Source of the DNA: Ignavibacteriota bacterium
Lineage (GTDB): Bacteria; Bacteroidota; Ignavibacteria; UBA10030
Direction: 5' to 3'
Assembly (NCBI GenBank): GCA_003155495.1
Contig: PMDB01000076.1
Coordinates: 1-48,653, forward strand
Length of the DNA stretch: 48,653 nt
A program made the translations under genes and the position numbers. Of this stretch, positions 26,306 to 34,714 are shown piece after piece; within the stretch, counting starts at the first letter, position 1, and each line of letters starts with the position of its first letter. Below the pieces are notes generated by a model that made no database searches, was not told the DNA's origin, and was given only the letters and a program-made list of their open reading frames with translations.

Positions 26306-27448
26306 ATGCGAAAGAAAGAATCTCAAAGAATCTCCAAGCGTGAATTTCTTCGCCAGTGCGCATTCTGTGCAAGTGGACTTGCCCTTGGCGCGTACAGACC
26401 AAATGTATTTTCTATTTCATCGAACAATGATTTAGGAAAGTTTAGCAAGGAAGCGCTCTTCTATTCAAAAACCGCCGATGGATTGCAATGTGAAAAGTGT
26501 CCACACGGTTGTTTGTTACTGAATGACGGCGATGTTGGATTCTGTCGTAATCGTGTTGCAAGCAGTGGAAAAATCTATTCCATCGCGTACGGTAATCCTT
26601 GCGCAGTGCATATCGATCCTATCGAGAAGAAGCCATTCTTCCATTTTCATCCGACGACACACGCGTTCTCTATAGCTGTTGCTGGGTGCAACTTCCGGTG
26701 TCTTAATTGTCAAAATTGGCAAATCTCACAGGTTAGTCCGAAGGAATCTGACAATATCGACTTAATGCCTGAAGAGGTTATCAAAGCTTGTATAGCAGCC
26801 AAATGTGAATCAATTGCTTATACGTATTCCGAGCCAACAACCTTCTACGAGTACGCATATGAAACAGCAAAGCTTGCAAAAGAGCAAAAGATTCATAACC
26901 TGTGGAAGTCCAACGGTTACATCAACGAAAAACCGCTTCGACAATTGTGCAAAGTACTTGATGCGGCAAACATTGATTTGAAAATCTACGATGAGGAAAT
27001 TTATAAAAAACTTAGCTCTGGAAAACTTACACCGGTACTCAGGACACTGAAGGTACTACGCGAAGAAGGTGTCTGGCTGGAGATCACGAACCTTGTCATT
27101 CCAACATGGACCGACAACTTCGATACCATCAAACGTATGTGCGAATGGTTGTGTGCGAATGGATTATCTGATGCCCCGCTGCACTTCAGCAGGTTTACGC
27201 CGCTTTATAAACTCAGCCAGCTTCCTTCAACTCCGACTGAAACGCTAGAAAAGGCGCACACAATCGCAAAAGAATCAGGAATCAAGTTTGTCTATCTTGG
27301 AAACGTAGCCGGACACTGGGCAGAAAACACATACTGCCCAAAGTGCAAAAAAACCATCGTCGAACGGCGCGTGTTCACAATCCTGAGCAATCACATCGTG
27401 AAGGGTAAGTGTAAATTCTGTGGAGAAAGAATCTCCGGTGTGTGGTAA
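26306..27448 (+). CDS. amrS: AmmeMemoRadiSam system radical SAM enzyme
   Basis: A 380-residue radical SAM protein related to pyruvate-formate-lyase-activating enzyme. The [4Fe-4S] site is C128-x3-C132-x2-C135 in AGCNFRCLNCQNW. A family-specific Cys set lies near the N-terminus (C62, C65, C69, C80), and a zinc-ribbon-like CPKCKK...CKFCGE closes the protein. The N-terminus (ISKREFLRQCAF followed by a hydrophobic stretch) looks like a Tat signal with a KR in place of RR, so it may be exported folded with its cluster. It lies in an operon with the fused A/B protein upstream and the membrane protein 6 nt downstream. Confidence 0.92.
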   Translation: MRKKESQRISKREFLRQCAFCASGLALGAYRPNVFSISSNNDLGKFSKEALFYSKTADGLQCEKCPHGCLLLNDGDVGFCRNRVASSGKIYSIAYGNPCAVHIDPIEKKPFFHFHPTTHAFSIAVAGCNFRCLNCQNWQISQVSPKESDNIDLMPEEVIKACIAAKCESIAYTYSEPTTFYEYAYETAKLAKEQKIHNLWKSNGYINEKPLRQLCKVLDAANIDLKIYDEEIYKKLSSGKLTPVLRTLKVLREEGVWLEITNLVIPTWTDNFDTIKRMCEWLCANGLSDAPLHFSRFTPLYKLSQLPSTPTETLEKAHTIAKESGIKFVYLGNVAGHWAENTYCPKCKKTIVERRVFTILSNHIVKGKCKFCGERISGVW

Positions 27449-27454
27449 TACCTC

Positions 27455-29701
27455 ATGAATCGACCACAAACACTTAAACTGCACGTATCTCTCTTTTACA
27501 TCGGTTTCGGTTCTATACTTTCGCAAATTCTTCTTGTTCGTGAATTCCTCGTCAGTTTCTACGGCAACGAACTAAGCATCGGCATAATCTTTGCCTGCTG
27601 GTTGGTTTGGATCGGCATTGGGAGTGCGTTTGGAAACAAGGTCATTAAGAGAAGCCAAAGTATTTCAAGTCTTTTCATTGTTCTCATTGCCCTAACACCA
27701 CTCGTGACGTTGATGCAAATTCTTGCTGTGAAGTTTGTCCGCGGTTTCATACACACTCCAACCGGTGAATTCCTCTCTATGACGGAACTCCTTGGATATT
27801 CATTTTCGGTTCTCAGTGTGGGATGCTTTTTGTGGGGGATGCTGTTTACACTTGGTGCAAAGATGTTCTCATCAGAAAGAGAAGAACTCTGGCGAGGTGT
27901 GAACAAGGCGTATGTGCTGGAGTCTCTCGGAAGCGTCGTTGGTGGATTGCTTTTTTCATGTGTACTTGAATCATTACTCTCAACTCTGCAAACTGTATTT
28001 TTTTTGCTCTTCAGTACCTGGAGTATGACGCTTTGGCATGGTTTGAAGAGCGAGAAACGATTCAAGACAGTCGCCCTTCTTTGCCTCATCGTCTTGTATT
28101 ATATTCTTCTCCAGCCAATCCGTACGCTTGAACACCAGATGGATGCATACCAATGGTCACTCATCAATGATAAACTCACATTTGTACGATCGATTGATAC
28201 AAAATACCAGAATCTCTCGCTTCTCCGTCTGGAAAATCAATATACGATTTACACAGACGGGCGTCCAGCGTACAACATCCCCAACACCTACGAAGCCGAA
28301 GTCTTCGTACATTCCATTCTGGTTCACCGTTTTGATGCAAAGCGTATTCTTATTCTCGGCGGCGGATTCAACGGCATACTCAAAGAAATCTTGAAGTATC
28401 CTGTTCAAGAGATAGAGTACGTGGAGATCGATCCCGCACTTCTTCCCTTTGTCGAACCGGTGTTGGACAAAGGAAATCAGCAAGCGCTTCAAGATCCTCG
28501 CGTTAAGATTATGTCTGGAGATGGGCGTGAATTTCTATCTCGAAAGCAGCGTTCCTTCGACATTATCATCCTGAATATTGGAGAACCGTCGACGGCAAGC
28601 TTGAATCGCTTCTATACCTTGGAATTTTATCAGCAATGTTCAACCCGATTGACATCAGATGGTACTCTTGCATTTTCTGTCCCTTCCTCCGCCGAATATA
28701 TTACAGATGAAATGAAAAACCTCAATGCTTCCATTTATCATACATTCAAACAGGTATTCCAGAATGTATTAGTTATTCCCGGCGATCACGCCATTTTGAT
28801 AGGATCGCAAAATAGAAGACCGTTCATACAAGATTCTGATTCGCTTGCACATCTCTATGCGACTACTAAAATTTCAGCAGAGTACTTTTCAAAATACATG
28901 TTTGAAGAAAAGATGCCACCTGATAGAATCAGATATATCACAAACACGCTGGAATCTGTACAAGACTATCGAATCAACACCGATACAAATCCAGTAACAT
29001 ATTATTTCGACTTATTGCTTTGGAATCGATTTCTGCATGGAGACAACAGATTATTTTCTTCTATTACTCGTACGGGGATATTTGTTATTGGCGCTCTTGC
29101 TGTGGGGATCCTGATCATCATTATCCTTGTACATCGCAGACAAATAGAAAAACAGGAGCGGAATGCACTCGCTATTATCATCGCATGTGGAGGAATGATC
29201 GGCATGGCGCTCAATCTTCTCCTCTTATTGAATTTCCAAGAAACGTTCGGATCTATTTATGAAATGCTCGGTGCAATGTCGGCCGTGTCCATGCTTGGGT
29301 TGGCATTGGGGGCGATGGTTGTTATACGAATCACTCAGAAGCACAAGATAAAGTTCATCTTGCTTATTGTTCTCGTTGCGCTTGTGAGTGTTGTGCTTCT
29401 ATTGCCCCAATTGTTACATCTCTTGCTGCGCGTACATTCCATGCCATTCACACTTATCATCACTATGTTTTGCGGCGGACTCATCGGAATGTTGTTTGGG
29501 ATTGTCAATCGGCTTTATTCTCATCACACAACAGATCTTGGCAGTGTCTATGCCTATGATGTGCTTGGCTCTTCTGTCGGTGCGTTGATAGCGTGTTCTA
29601 TGCTCCTGCCGGTGCTGGGAATTCAAGAAATGACCATGTTCCTAACGCTCGTTCTTGTACCGGCAATTATTGCGGCAATATTTACTCAGAGAGGGTTTTA
29701 A
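27455..29701 (+). CDS. Membrane-fused spermidine-synthase-like protein
   Basis: A 748-residue protein: about seven N-terminal membrane segments (1-225), a soluble Rossmann methyltransferase-like domain (about 235-500), then about seven more membrane segments (535-745). The soluble part resembles spermidine synthase (RILILGGGFNG and VEIDPAL), but the aminopropyltransferase Asp pair is not kept: the active-site loop reads LNIGEPSTASLNRFYT, a PxPSTAxLNRFYT form usual in membrane-fused homologues. Genuine spermidine synthesis is therefore doubtful. Third gene of the AmmeMemoRadiSam operon (6-nt gap), suggesting work on a related substrate at the membrane. Confidence 0.85.
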   Translation: MNRPQTLKLHVSLFYIGFGSILSQILLVREFLVSFYGNELSIGIIFACWLVWIGIGSAFGNKVIKRSQSISSLFIVLIALTPLVTLMQILAVKFVRGFIHTPTGEFLSMTELLGYSFSVLSVGCFLWGMLFTLGAKMFSSEREELWRGVNKAYVLESLGSVVGGLLFSCVLESLLSTLQTVFFLLFSTWSMTLWHGLKSEKRFKTVALLCLIVLYYILLQPIRTLEHQMDAYQWSLINDKLTFVRSIDTKYQNLSLLRLENQYTIYTDGRPAYNIPNTYEAEVFVHSILVHRFDAKRILILGGGFNGILKEILKYPVQEIEYVEIDPALLPFVEPVLDKGNQQALQDPRVKIMSGDGREFLSRKQRSFDIIILNIGEPSTASLNRFYTLEFYQQCSTRLTSDGTLAFSVPSSAEYITDEMKNLNASIYHTFKQVFQNVLVIPGDHAILIGSQNRRPFIQDSDSLAHLYATTKISAEYFSKYMFEEKMPPDRIRYITNTLESVQDYRINTDTNPVTYYFDLLLWNRFLHGDNRLFSSITRTGIFVIGALAVGILIIIILVHRRQIEKQERNALAIIIACGGMIGMALNLLLLLNFQETFGSIYEMLGAMSAVSMLGLALGAMVVIRITQKHKIKFILLIVLVALVSVVLLLPQLLHLLLRVHSMPFTLIITMFCGGLIGMLFGIVNRLYSHHTTDLGSVYAYDVLGSSVGALIACSMLLPVLGIQEMTMFLTLVLVPAIIAAIFTQRGF

Positions 29702-29716
29702 CTTTTTTCTCTATTT

Positions 29717-30856
29717 CTATCGAGTACTTTGTCCTACGAATTGCAGAACCCGTTTATCGAGTTGGGGTAGACTACCATCCCGCAAACATGCTTGCTGGTA
29801 TGCTAAAACAAAAGAGCGGCCCCCCTTCATTAATGTTGCCGTAAGCGCCGGCCTGCCAAGGTGTGTGTCAATCTCGTATGCCATCCGTAGACCGGAAGTA
29901 GCTCCGTAATTTCCTTCAAACGAACCGGAAAGATTTGCATCCATCATAAGGTCCTGTGCGCGTGCACGTGTCAGATTCGGCGATAGCATTTCTCCAAGGA
30001 CGTGGTTGAGCATGTCCACTGCTTTTGAAGTCGCGTCAAACCACTTTCGGGCAGGAGTCTCTCCTCCAAGATGTGTTTGCAGAGAAAGGTAGTACGCAAC
30101 ACCTTCATTCTGTACCAATTCAAGTAGCTGATCAGCAATGTTTCTTGGCCTTATAGAGTCAGGGAGGGATTTCTGTAGCACGGAAAATGCTGCATGAAAA
30201 CATTCATGTGCTGTTGTGCTAAGCACTTCAATGAACTGAGCTTGTTCGTTTGGCGGCCCTTCAATCAGGCGAGCAAGATTGACAACAATAACAGGTTCCC
30301 CTTCCTCATCATTGACAAAGGTGGGAGTGTCAAAATTCCATACAACATGGCGCACAAACGCTGATGCTCGTTCGTTTCCAATCACAACAAGATACACTGA
30401 AAATCGAGTAGAAATTTTTGCTTGCTCCGGAAAAAACGAAGCAATCGTTGCAACAATACGACGATCAAGCTGTCGTTGTTTAATATTGTTGAGAAGTTTT
30501 CGAAGCTCAGGTATATGATTTTTTGCAGGGAAAAAGCCATAAACATCACTTTCGAATCTCGTAATATTTCGCGCCAGTTCAAGCTGGTCACGAAAGTCAT
30601 CATCCGATTTCGCCGTGCGTGCCAGCATCACGCTTGTTGCTGCTGCAAGTTGATTACCGCGAAGTTTCGCAACTTGATCTACATTGCCGATACGGTGATC
30701 AAAAAAATCAAGTGTCTGCTCGGCGGCACTGTAGTCTACTCCCAACGAGAACTCGAAGTTCGGATGTGTTTGTGCACGCAACACTTCAGTCGTCAGACCA
30801 AGGAACAGCATTATTGCTGCAATTGTGTTTACGATAGTATATGATGCAAAGTTCAT
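29717..30856 (-). CDS. Exported putative zinc metallopeptidase (HExxH, DUF5700-like)
   Basis: A 379-residue protein with a signal peptide ending near VLRAQ (residues 1-29). A zinc-peptidase motif HECFH is seen in STTAHECFHAAFS. About 50 residues later NEGVAYYLS offers a Glu as third metal ligand, the layout of gluzincins. It resembles the DUF5700 or DUF2268-type putative Zn-dependent proteases, assigned from motifs only. Convergent with the spermidine-synthase-like gene (15-nt gap) and divergent from the EamA transporter. Substrate unknown. Confidence 0.75.
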   Translation of the reverse strand: MNFASYTIVNTIAAIMLFLGLTTEVLRAQTHPNFEFSLGVDYSAAEQTLDFFDHRIGNVDQVAKLRGNQLAAATSVMLARTAKSDDDFRDQLELARNITRFESDVYGFFPAKNHIPELRKLLNNIKQRQLDRRIVATIASFFPEQAKISTRFSVYLVVIGNERASAFVRHVVWNFDTPTFVNDEEGEPVIVVNLARLIEGPPNEQAQFIEVLSTTAHECFHAAFSVLQKSLPDSIRPRNIADQLLELVQNEGVAYYLSLQTHLGGETPARKWFDATSKAVDMLNHVLGEMLSPNLTRARAQDLMMDANLSGSFEGNYGATSGLRMAYEIDTHLGRPALTATLMKGGRSFVLAYQQACLRDGSLPQLDKRVLQFVGQSTR

Positions 30857-31021
30857 ACTATTTCTCTACGCATATAAAAAAGGTAAGAGGAAAGTAGAAG
30901 GATGTCAAACCGCATTGGTTCTTTTTCTCGCTTCAATACAATTTTTCTTTCTTACAACATTTTCATACATTTCATGCAATAAGATAACGTTGATTTCTTG
31001 AATTAAATTCTTAAAAATTTT

Positions 31022-31912
31022 ATGCCTTATGCCGGCGAGCTGAGCGCTCTTATTACCGCAATAATGTGGACGGGAAGCGCGCTTGCATTCGCTGCTGCAA
31101 CTACTCGTGTTGGTTCGGTCTATGTGAATGTTGTGCGGCTTCTTGCTGCTGTTATACTCCTCTTTGTTACAATTGTTGTTGGGAACATGCGTGATGACAT
31201 TTCAATTATACAAGCTGGATATTTAGTCGTGAGCGGTTTGGTCGGGTTTGTTTTCGGCGATACCTTTCTTTTCAAATCATTTGAATATAACAGCGCACGG
31301 ATCGGCATGCTTATTATGTCGGTCGCACCGGCAGTGGCTGCGCTGCTTGCATTTATCTTTCTCGGCGAGACGCTCACGTTCACAGGCATGATTGGCATGG
31401 CCATCACGTTTACAGGTATTATGTTGGTTATACTTGAACGTAAAGAAGCGTCAACGCATCATTTACCTGTATCAATGGCAGGAGTATTCTACGCTTTTCT
31501 CGGTGCTCTGGGTCAAGCGGGCGGGTTGGTACTGGCAAAGTTCGCATTCGTCATAGGACCAATGAATGGATTTATTGCTACGTTCATCAGAGCATTTGCT
31601 GCCACCTTGGTGCTCATACCACTGAATTATTTTACAAGACGATTTACACGGCCGGCAGCCATATTTTCGAACAATCCGAAAGCATTGTCTTTTACGTTGC
31701 TCGGTGCATTTCTTGGTCCCTACCTCGGCGTGACATTCAGTCTTATTGCAATCTCAATGACCAACGTTGCTATCGCCGCAACGATCATGTCGATTGTTCC
31801 TATCCTCATGCTGCCAACCGTGTGGATTCTCTTTCGTGAACGGCTATCGTGGCGAGCTGTTGTCGGTGCTTGTGTGGCGGTGGCAGGAGTTGGAATCTTA
31901 TTCCTTCGGTAA
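31022..31912 (+). CDS. EamA/DMT-family transporter
   Basis: A 296-residue inner-membrane protein with ten hydrophobic segments in two homologous halves, as in the drug/metabolite transporter superfamily. Each half ends with a paired signature: VAPAVAALLAFIFLGETLTF in the first and SIVPILMLPTVWILFRERLS in the second. It is probably an efflux or uptake carrier for a small metabolite; the substrate cannot be told. The start has no strong Shine-Dalgarno site but the N-terminus (MPYAGELSALITAIMWTG) is standard. Apparently monocistronic and convergent with the Sel1-repeat gene. Confidence 0.9.
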   Translation: MPYAGELSALITAIMWTGSALAFAAATTRVGSVYVNVVRLLAAVILLFVTIVVGNMRDDISIIQAGYLVVSGLVGFVFGDTFLFKSFEYNSARIGMLIMSVAPAVAALLAFIFLGETLTFTGMIGMAITFTGIMLVILERKEASTHHLPVSMAGVFYAFLGALGQAGGLVLAKFAFVIGPMNGFIATFIRAFAATLVLIPLNYFTRRFTRPAAIFSNNPKALSFTLLGAFLGPYLGVTFSLIAISMTNVAIAATIMSIVPILMLPTVWILFRERLSWRAVVGACVAVAGVGILFLR

Positions 31913-31980
31913 ATCGGGCAAATAGAGAATAGTTAAATGTGTAACCGACTGTATGGTGTTTTAATACTTGCGGAAAAAAC

Positions 31981-33528
31981 TCAGTCCGGCATTTGAAATT
32001 CTTTATCCGGCGGGCGGATATCATCGTGCATGCTGCGAAGAGCGCGGTATGCGGTCTCGCTTCCCCGTTCCATACACTTGTGAAACTCTCGGTAGGCTTC
32101 TCCTATGTTAAGCGGCACACATATCCCTTGTTCAGCACAATAGGCAAGAGTCAAGCTTGAAAGCAACGATCCCTGTTTTGCCCATATGTGAAGGAATGCC
32201 AGCGCCGTGTCGGCAGCCTGTGTTTGTAATTGACCTATCACATTTGCAGCCGCTAGACGAACCTGCGCCTCCCGGCTTCCTAAAGCAGCTGCACGTGTCC
32301 ATAGTTCAGCGGTTTTCGCGCGATCCTGTTGCGTCCATCGTCCGACGAAATAGCATGAACCCAATTCCACGATCGATGGAATGTGTTCCATAGCAGCTGC
32401 ACGTAAAAGCAATTCAAACGCTTGCTTCTCATTTAACATTCTGCTGAAACCCAACGATGTTAATCCCGACCACACATATAGCGCGTCCGGATTTTTCTTC
32501 GATGACTGGAATTCGAGCTCCCGGCCGAATTCATCCGAATTCGTCAGTTTCCAGAGTAACGCCGGCGCTCGAAAGGAATCCAGATGAAGCGCGCGGAGGT
32601 AATACACTGCAGCAAGGAGAGGATCTTTCCGGACATTCAATCCATGTTCGTAACAGCGGCCGAGTAAACATAGGGCTTCAGGATTACCCGCTTCCGCCGA
32701 CGCAAGGAAGAATGAGTGTGCACTCGAATCTAATGCTGGTGATTGTTCGCTTTCAGCCGGTTGTCTCACCTCCGGAACGCCGACGGCTTTGTACGCTTCG
32801 CGAATCAGTGTAGTGTCTGCAACACTGGTTGCCGTGTCCGTGTGAAAATCGATGAACAGAAGCGAGGCACCTGTGTCTGCTGCAGTGCGATGTACAGTAG
32901 TGCTTTTTTCATCAGACGGGGCGGTTGTTTCTACCGTATCGAATCCGCGGCGCTGCATTTCTTTCATCGTTTGTTTTGCATCTTCAAATCCGAGTTCCGC
33001 CGCCTTCTTGAAATAGCGATAGGATCTTGGCCAATTGCGTGGAACGACAAAATCCTCCGTGTATTGCAGTCCGAGAACATACACTGCCTGCGGAACTTCC
33101 TGTGTAGCCGCTGCACGAAAATACTTAAACGCCTTGAATGGATTCCATTCAACGCCGTCGCCGTTGATCGACAGCAGTCCGAAATTGAATTCTGCAAGCG
33201 GAAGATTTTGATCGGCTGCCCGCTGAATCCAGTACGCAGCCTTCGAGGTATCGACAGGAAATCCCCTGCCGAGTAAATAGCGTAATCCTAGCTCATGCTG
33301 TGCAGATGCCTCTCCACTGTTCGCTTTTTGCATGAGGACGAATTCCTCGAGAAGCTGATACTCCAGCGTTGAGGGAAGAACGAATGGTACTGATACCGCA
33401 TCTGCACCTCGAAATGCTTGCGGTTTCTTTTTTTCTTGCGCCTGCAGGAAATGTGACGCAAGGGAAAACAGAATAACTGCTGATAACGCAAAGGAATAAA
33501 TTCGTCTTTGAATTTCCAACCTCATTTT
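31981..33528 (-). CDS. Exported Sel1-repeat (TPR-like) protein
   Basis: A 515-residue protein. The ATG at 33528 is preferred to one 11 codons upstream, because AAGGG lies about 7 nt before it and it gives a proper signal peptide (MRLEIQRRIYSFALSAVILF). At least six Sel1-like helical repeats are visible, with the A-xx-LG-xx-Y/F pattern: SAQHELGLRYLLGRGF, LAEFNFGLLSINGDGV, PQAVYVLGLQYTEDF, PEALCLLGRCYEHGL, PSIVELGSCYFVGRW and REAQVRLAAANVIG. A low-complexity linker separates the first and second repeat groups. It is likely a periplasmic scaffold for protein-protein contacts; partner unknown. Confidence 0.85.
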   Translation of the reverse strand, partial: KMRLEIQRRIYSFALSAVILFSLASHFLQAQEKKKPQAFRGADAVSVPFVLPSTLEYQLLEEFVLMQKANSGEASAQHELGLRYLLGRGFPVDTSKAAYWIQRAADQNLPLAEFNFGLLSINGDGVEWNPFKAFKYFRAAATQEVPQAVYVLGLQYTEDFVVPRNWPRSYRYFKKAAELGFEDAKQTMKEMQRRGFDTVETTAPSDEKSTTVHRTAADTGASLLFIDFHTDTATSVADTTLIREAYKAVGVPEVRQPAESEQSPALDSSAHSFFLASAEAGNPEALCLLGRCYEHGLNVRKDPLLAAVYYLRALHLDSFRAPALLWKLTNSDEFGRELEFQSSKKNPDALYVWSGLTSLGFSRMLNEKQAFELLLRAAAMEHIPSIVELGSCYFVGRWTQQDRAKTAELWTRAAALGSREAQVRLAAANVIGQLQTQAADTALAFLHIWAKQGSLLSSLTLAYCAEQGICVPLNIGEAYREFHKCMERGSETAYRALRSMHDDIRPPDKEFQMPD

Positions 33529-33607
33529 AATACCCTTGCATACAATTTCGTATATTATCATCGCAATTGCTATATCCTACTGTTCTCAATAGACGATTGG
33601 TCATAAT

Positions 33608-33643
33608 TAGACGGGCAGAGGAATACTTCGTTCCTCTCGTCTA
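33608..33643. repeat. Hairpin upstream of the ettA remnant
   Basis: TAGACG (33608-33613) with CGTCTA (33638-33643) and AGAGGAA (33617-33623) with TTCCTCT (33631-33637), with a 3-nt bulge and a 7-nt loop. It sits where no counterpart exists before intact ettA, so it looks inserted between the remnant's promoter region and its coding start. Confidence 0.55.
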
Positions 33644-33663
33644 GTGAGTGGAGGAGATTTATT

Positions 33664-33793
33664 GACTCCCTCTTGAAAGAAAACCTATGGGTGACAATAA
33701 AATTATCTTTTCCATGATCGGTGCTGGATAAGTTGTGAAACCGAACCTTCAAATTCTGAATGATATATATCTCTCTTTTTTCAAGCGCCATCG
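33664..33793 (+). pseudogene. Decayed duplicate of the ettA 5' end
   Basis: Starting at CTCCCTCTTGAAAGAAAACC, this stretch matches the leader and first ~38 codons of ettA (42205-42330) with about seven substitutions in 115-120 bp. The ATG is at 33687. One substitution (GGAAAA to GGATAA) makes a stop at codon 15 (33729-33731), and similarity ends near 33793, so no function as ettA is possible. Similarity also appears upstream: ACA-TT--GTATATTATCA occurs at 33542-33560 and 42168-42186. The fragment and ettA bracket the serpin island in direct orientation. The remaining ~150 nt to 33945 show nothing recognisable. Confidence 0.85.
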
Positions 33794-33945
33794 GCATATG
33801 CTTCGGCTATTGCCCTGCGCGGAAAGCTGCAACAATAAATCCGATTGAGGCATTAAGGTACGAATAGAATTATTGTTAATCGCAGAAAGTCCATGATCAT
33901 AGAGGTTAGATAAGAGGGAGTGAATGACAAGAAATTAATAAAATT

Positions 33946-34560
33946 CTATCTGTCAAGATTTTTTCGCAAGATTTTCAGCGCATAACTGATCTGGTGTTCC
34001 ACCGTTCTCACACTCAGGTGAAGGCTCTCGGCAATTTCCTGGTTTGTTTTCCCTTCGAACCTGCTTAATAAAATTATCTCCCGGCATCTTTGTGGGAGGT
34101 TATCGTTGATGATCGTTGTTATTTTTTCCTTCAATAAGGTAAACTGCAATGCCTCAGCTGGATCGTCTTGCTCGGATAATGCTAAAGAAGGAAGGAATTT
34201 CTTTGACCGTTCGCGCACTTTCTGATGTTTCATAGCATCGTAGATAAGATTTCTACTAATACGCAGGGCATATGCCAGAAAACTGAGGCGAGGTCGGAGT
34301 GAGCCGCGATGTTCCCAGATCCGGATGAATGTTTCCTGCACGATGTCGTGCGAAACATCCGTTTGCCCTGTTTGGAATAGCACCTGCCGAAACAAAACCG
34401 GTTGATACCGATCAAAGAGTATTCGAAAGGCTTCCATATCGGAGTCTTTTACTTGTTCAAGAAGTTGAATATCCGTCAGCTTTTGTTCCACTTTTCTATG
34501 AGAATGCAATATCAGAGAGATGATACTTATCAAGATAAGCCGAGCATACGAGAGTTTCAA
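33946..34560 (-). CDS. ECF-family RNA polymerase sigma factor
   Basis: A group 4 sigma factor of about 180-204 residues. Region 2 is seen in AFRILFDRYQPVLFRQVLF and DIVQETFIRIWEHRGSL. Region 4 has the helix-turn-helix LPQRCREIILLSRFEGKTNQEIAESLHLSVRTVEHQ, given here only by its ends. The form matches Bacteroidota sigma factors paired with FecR-type anti-sigma factors; a FecR gene lies 3.4 kb away in the same island. The start is uncertain: a TTG at 34560 has a good AGGAAA but gives an odd hydrophobic N-terminus, while a GTG at 34491 (VEQKLTDIQLL) would give a standard length. Divergent from the serpin gene. Confidence 0.92.
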   Translation of the reverse strand: MKLSYARLILISIISLILHSHRKVEQKLTDIQLLEQVKDSDMEAFRILFDRYQPVLFRQVLFQTGQTDVSHDIVQETFIRIWEHRGSLRPRLSFLAYALRISRNLIYDAMKHQKVRERSKKFLPSLALSEQDDPAEALQFTLLKEKITTIINDNLPQRCREIILLSRFEGKTNQEIAESLHLSVRTVEHQISYALKILRKNLDR

Positions 34561-34679
34561 TAGATTTCCTGCGAATTCAGTGAAATTTTTCAGTAAAAAA
34601 ATAGAAAAGGTATAGGTGATCGAGCATGGATAATCGTTGTAATTATGTAGGAAAGAAGAACGTTTCTCAGAAGCATAAT

Positions 34680-34694
34680 TTCAGCTTAGCTGAA
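34680..34694. promoter_or_regulatory. Palindrome in the serpin leader
   Basis: TTCAGCT T AGCTGAA, a perfect 7+1+7 palindrome ending 20 nt before the serpin ATG and just upstream of its TTGGAGG ribosome-binding site. It could be an operator or a leader hairpin. No copy was noticed before the other island genes. Confidence 0.4.
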
Positions 34695-34714
34695 TAAGCA
34701 ATTGGAGGTTCATT

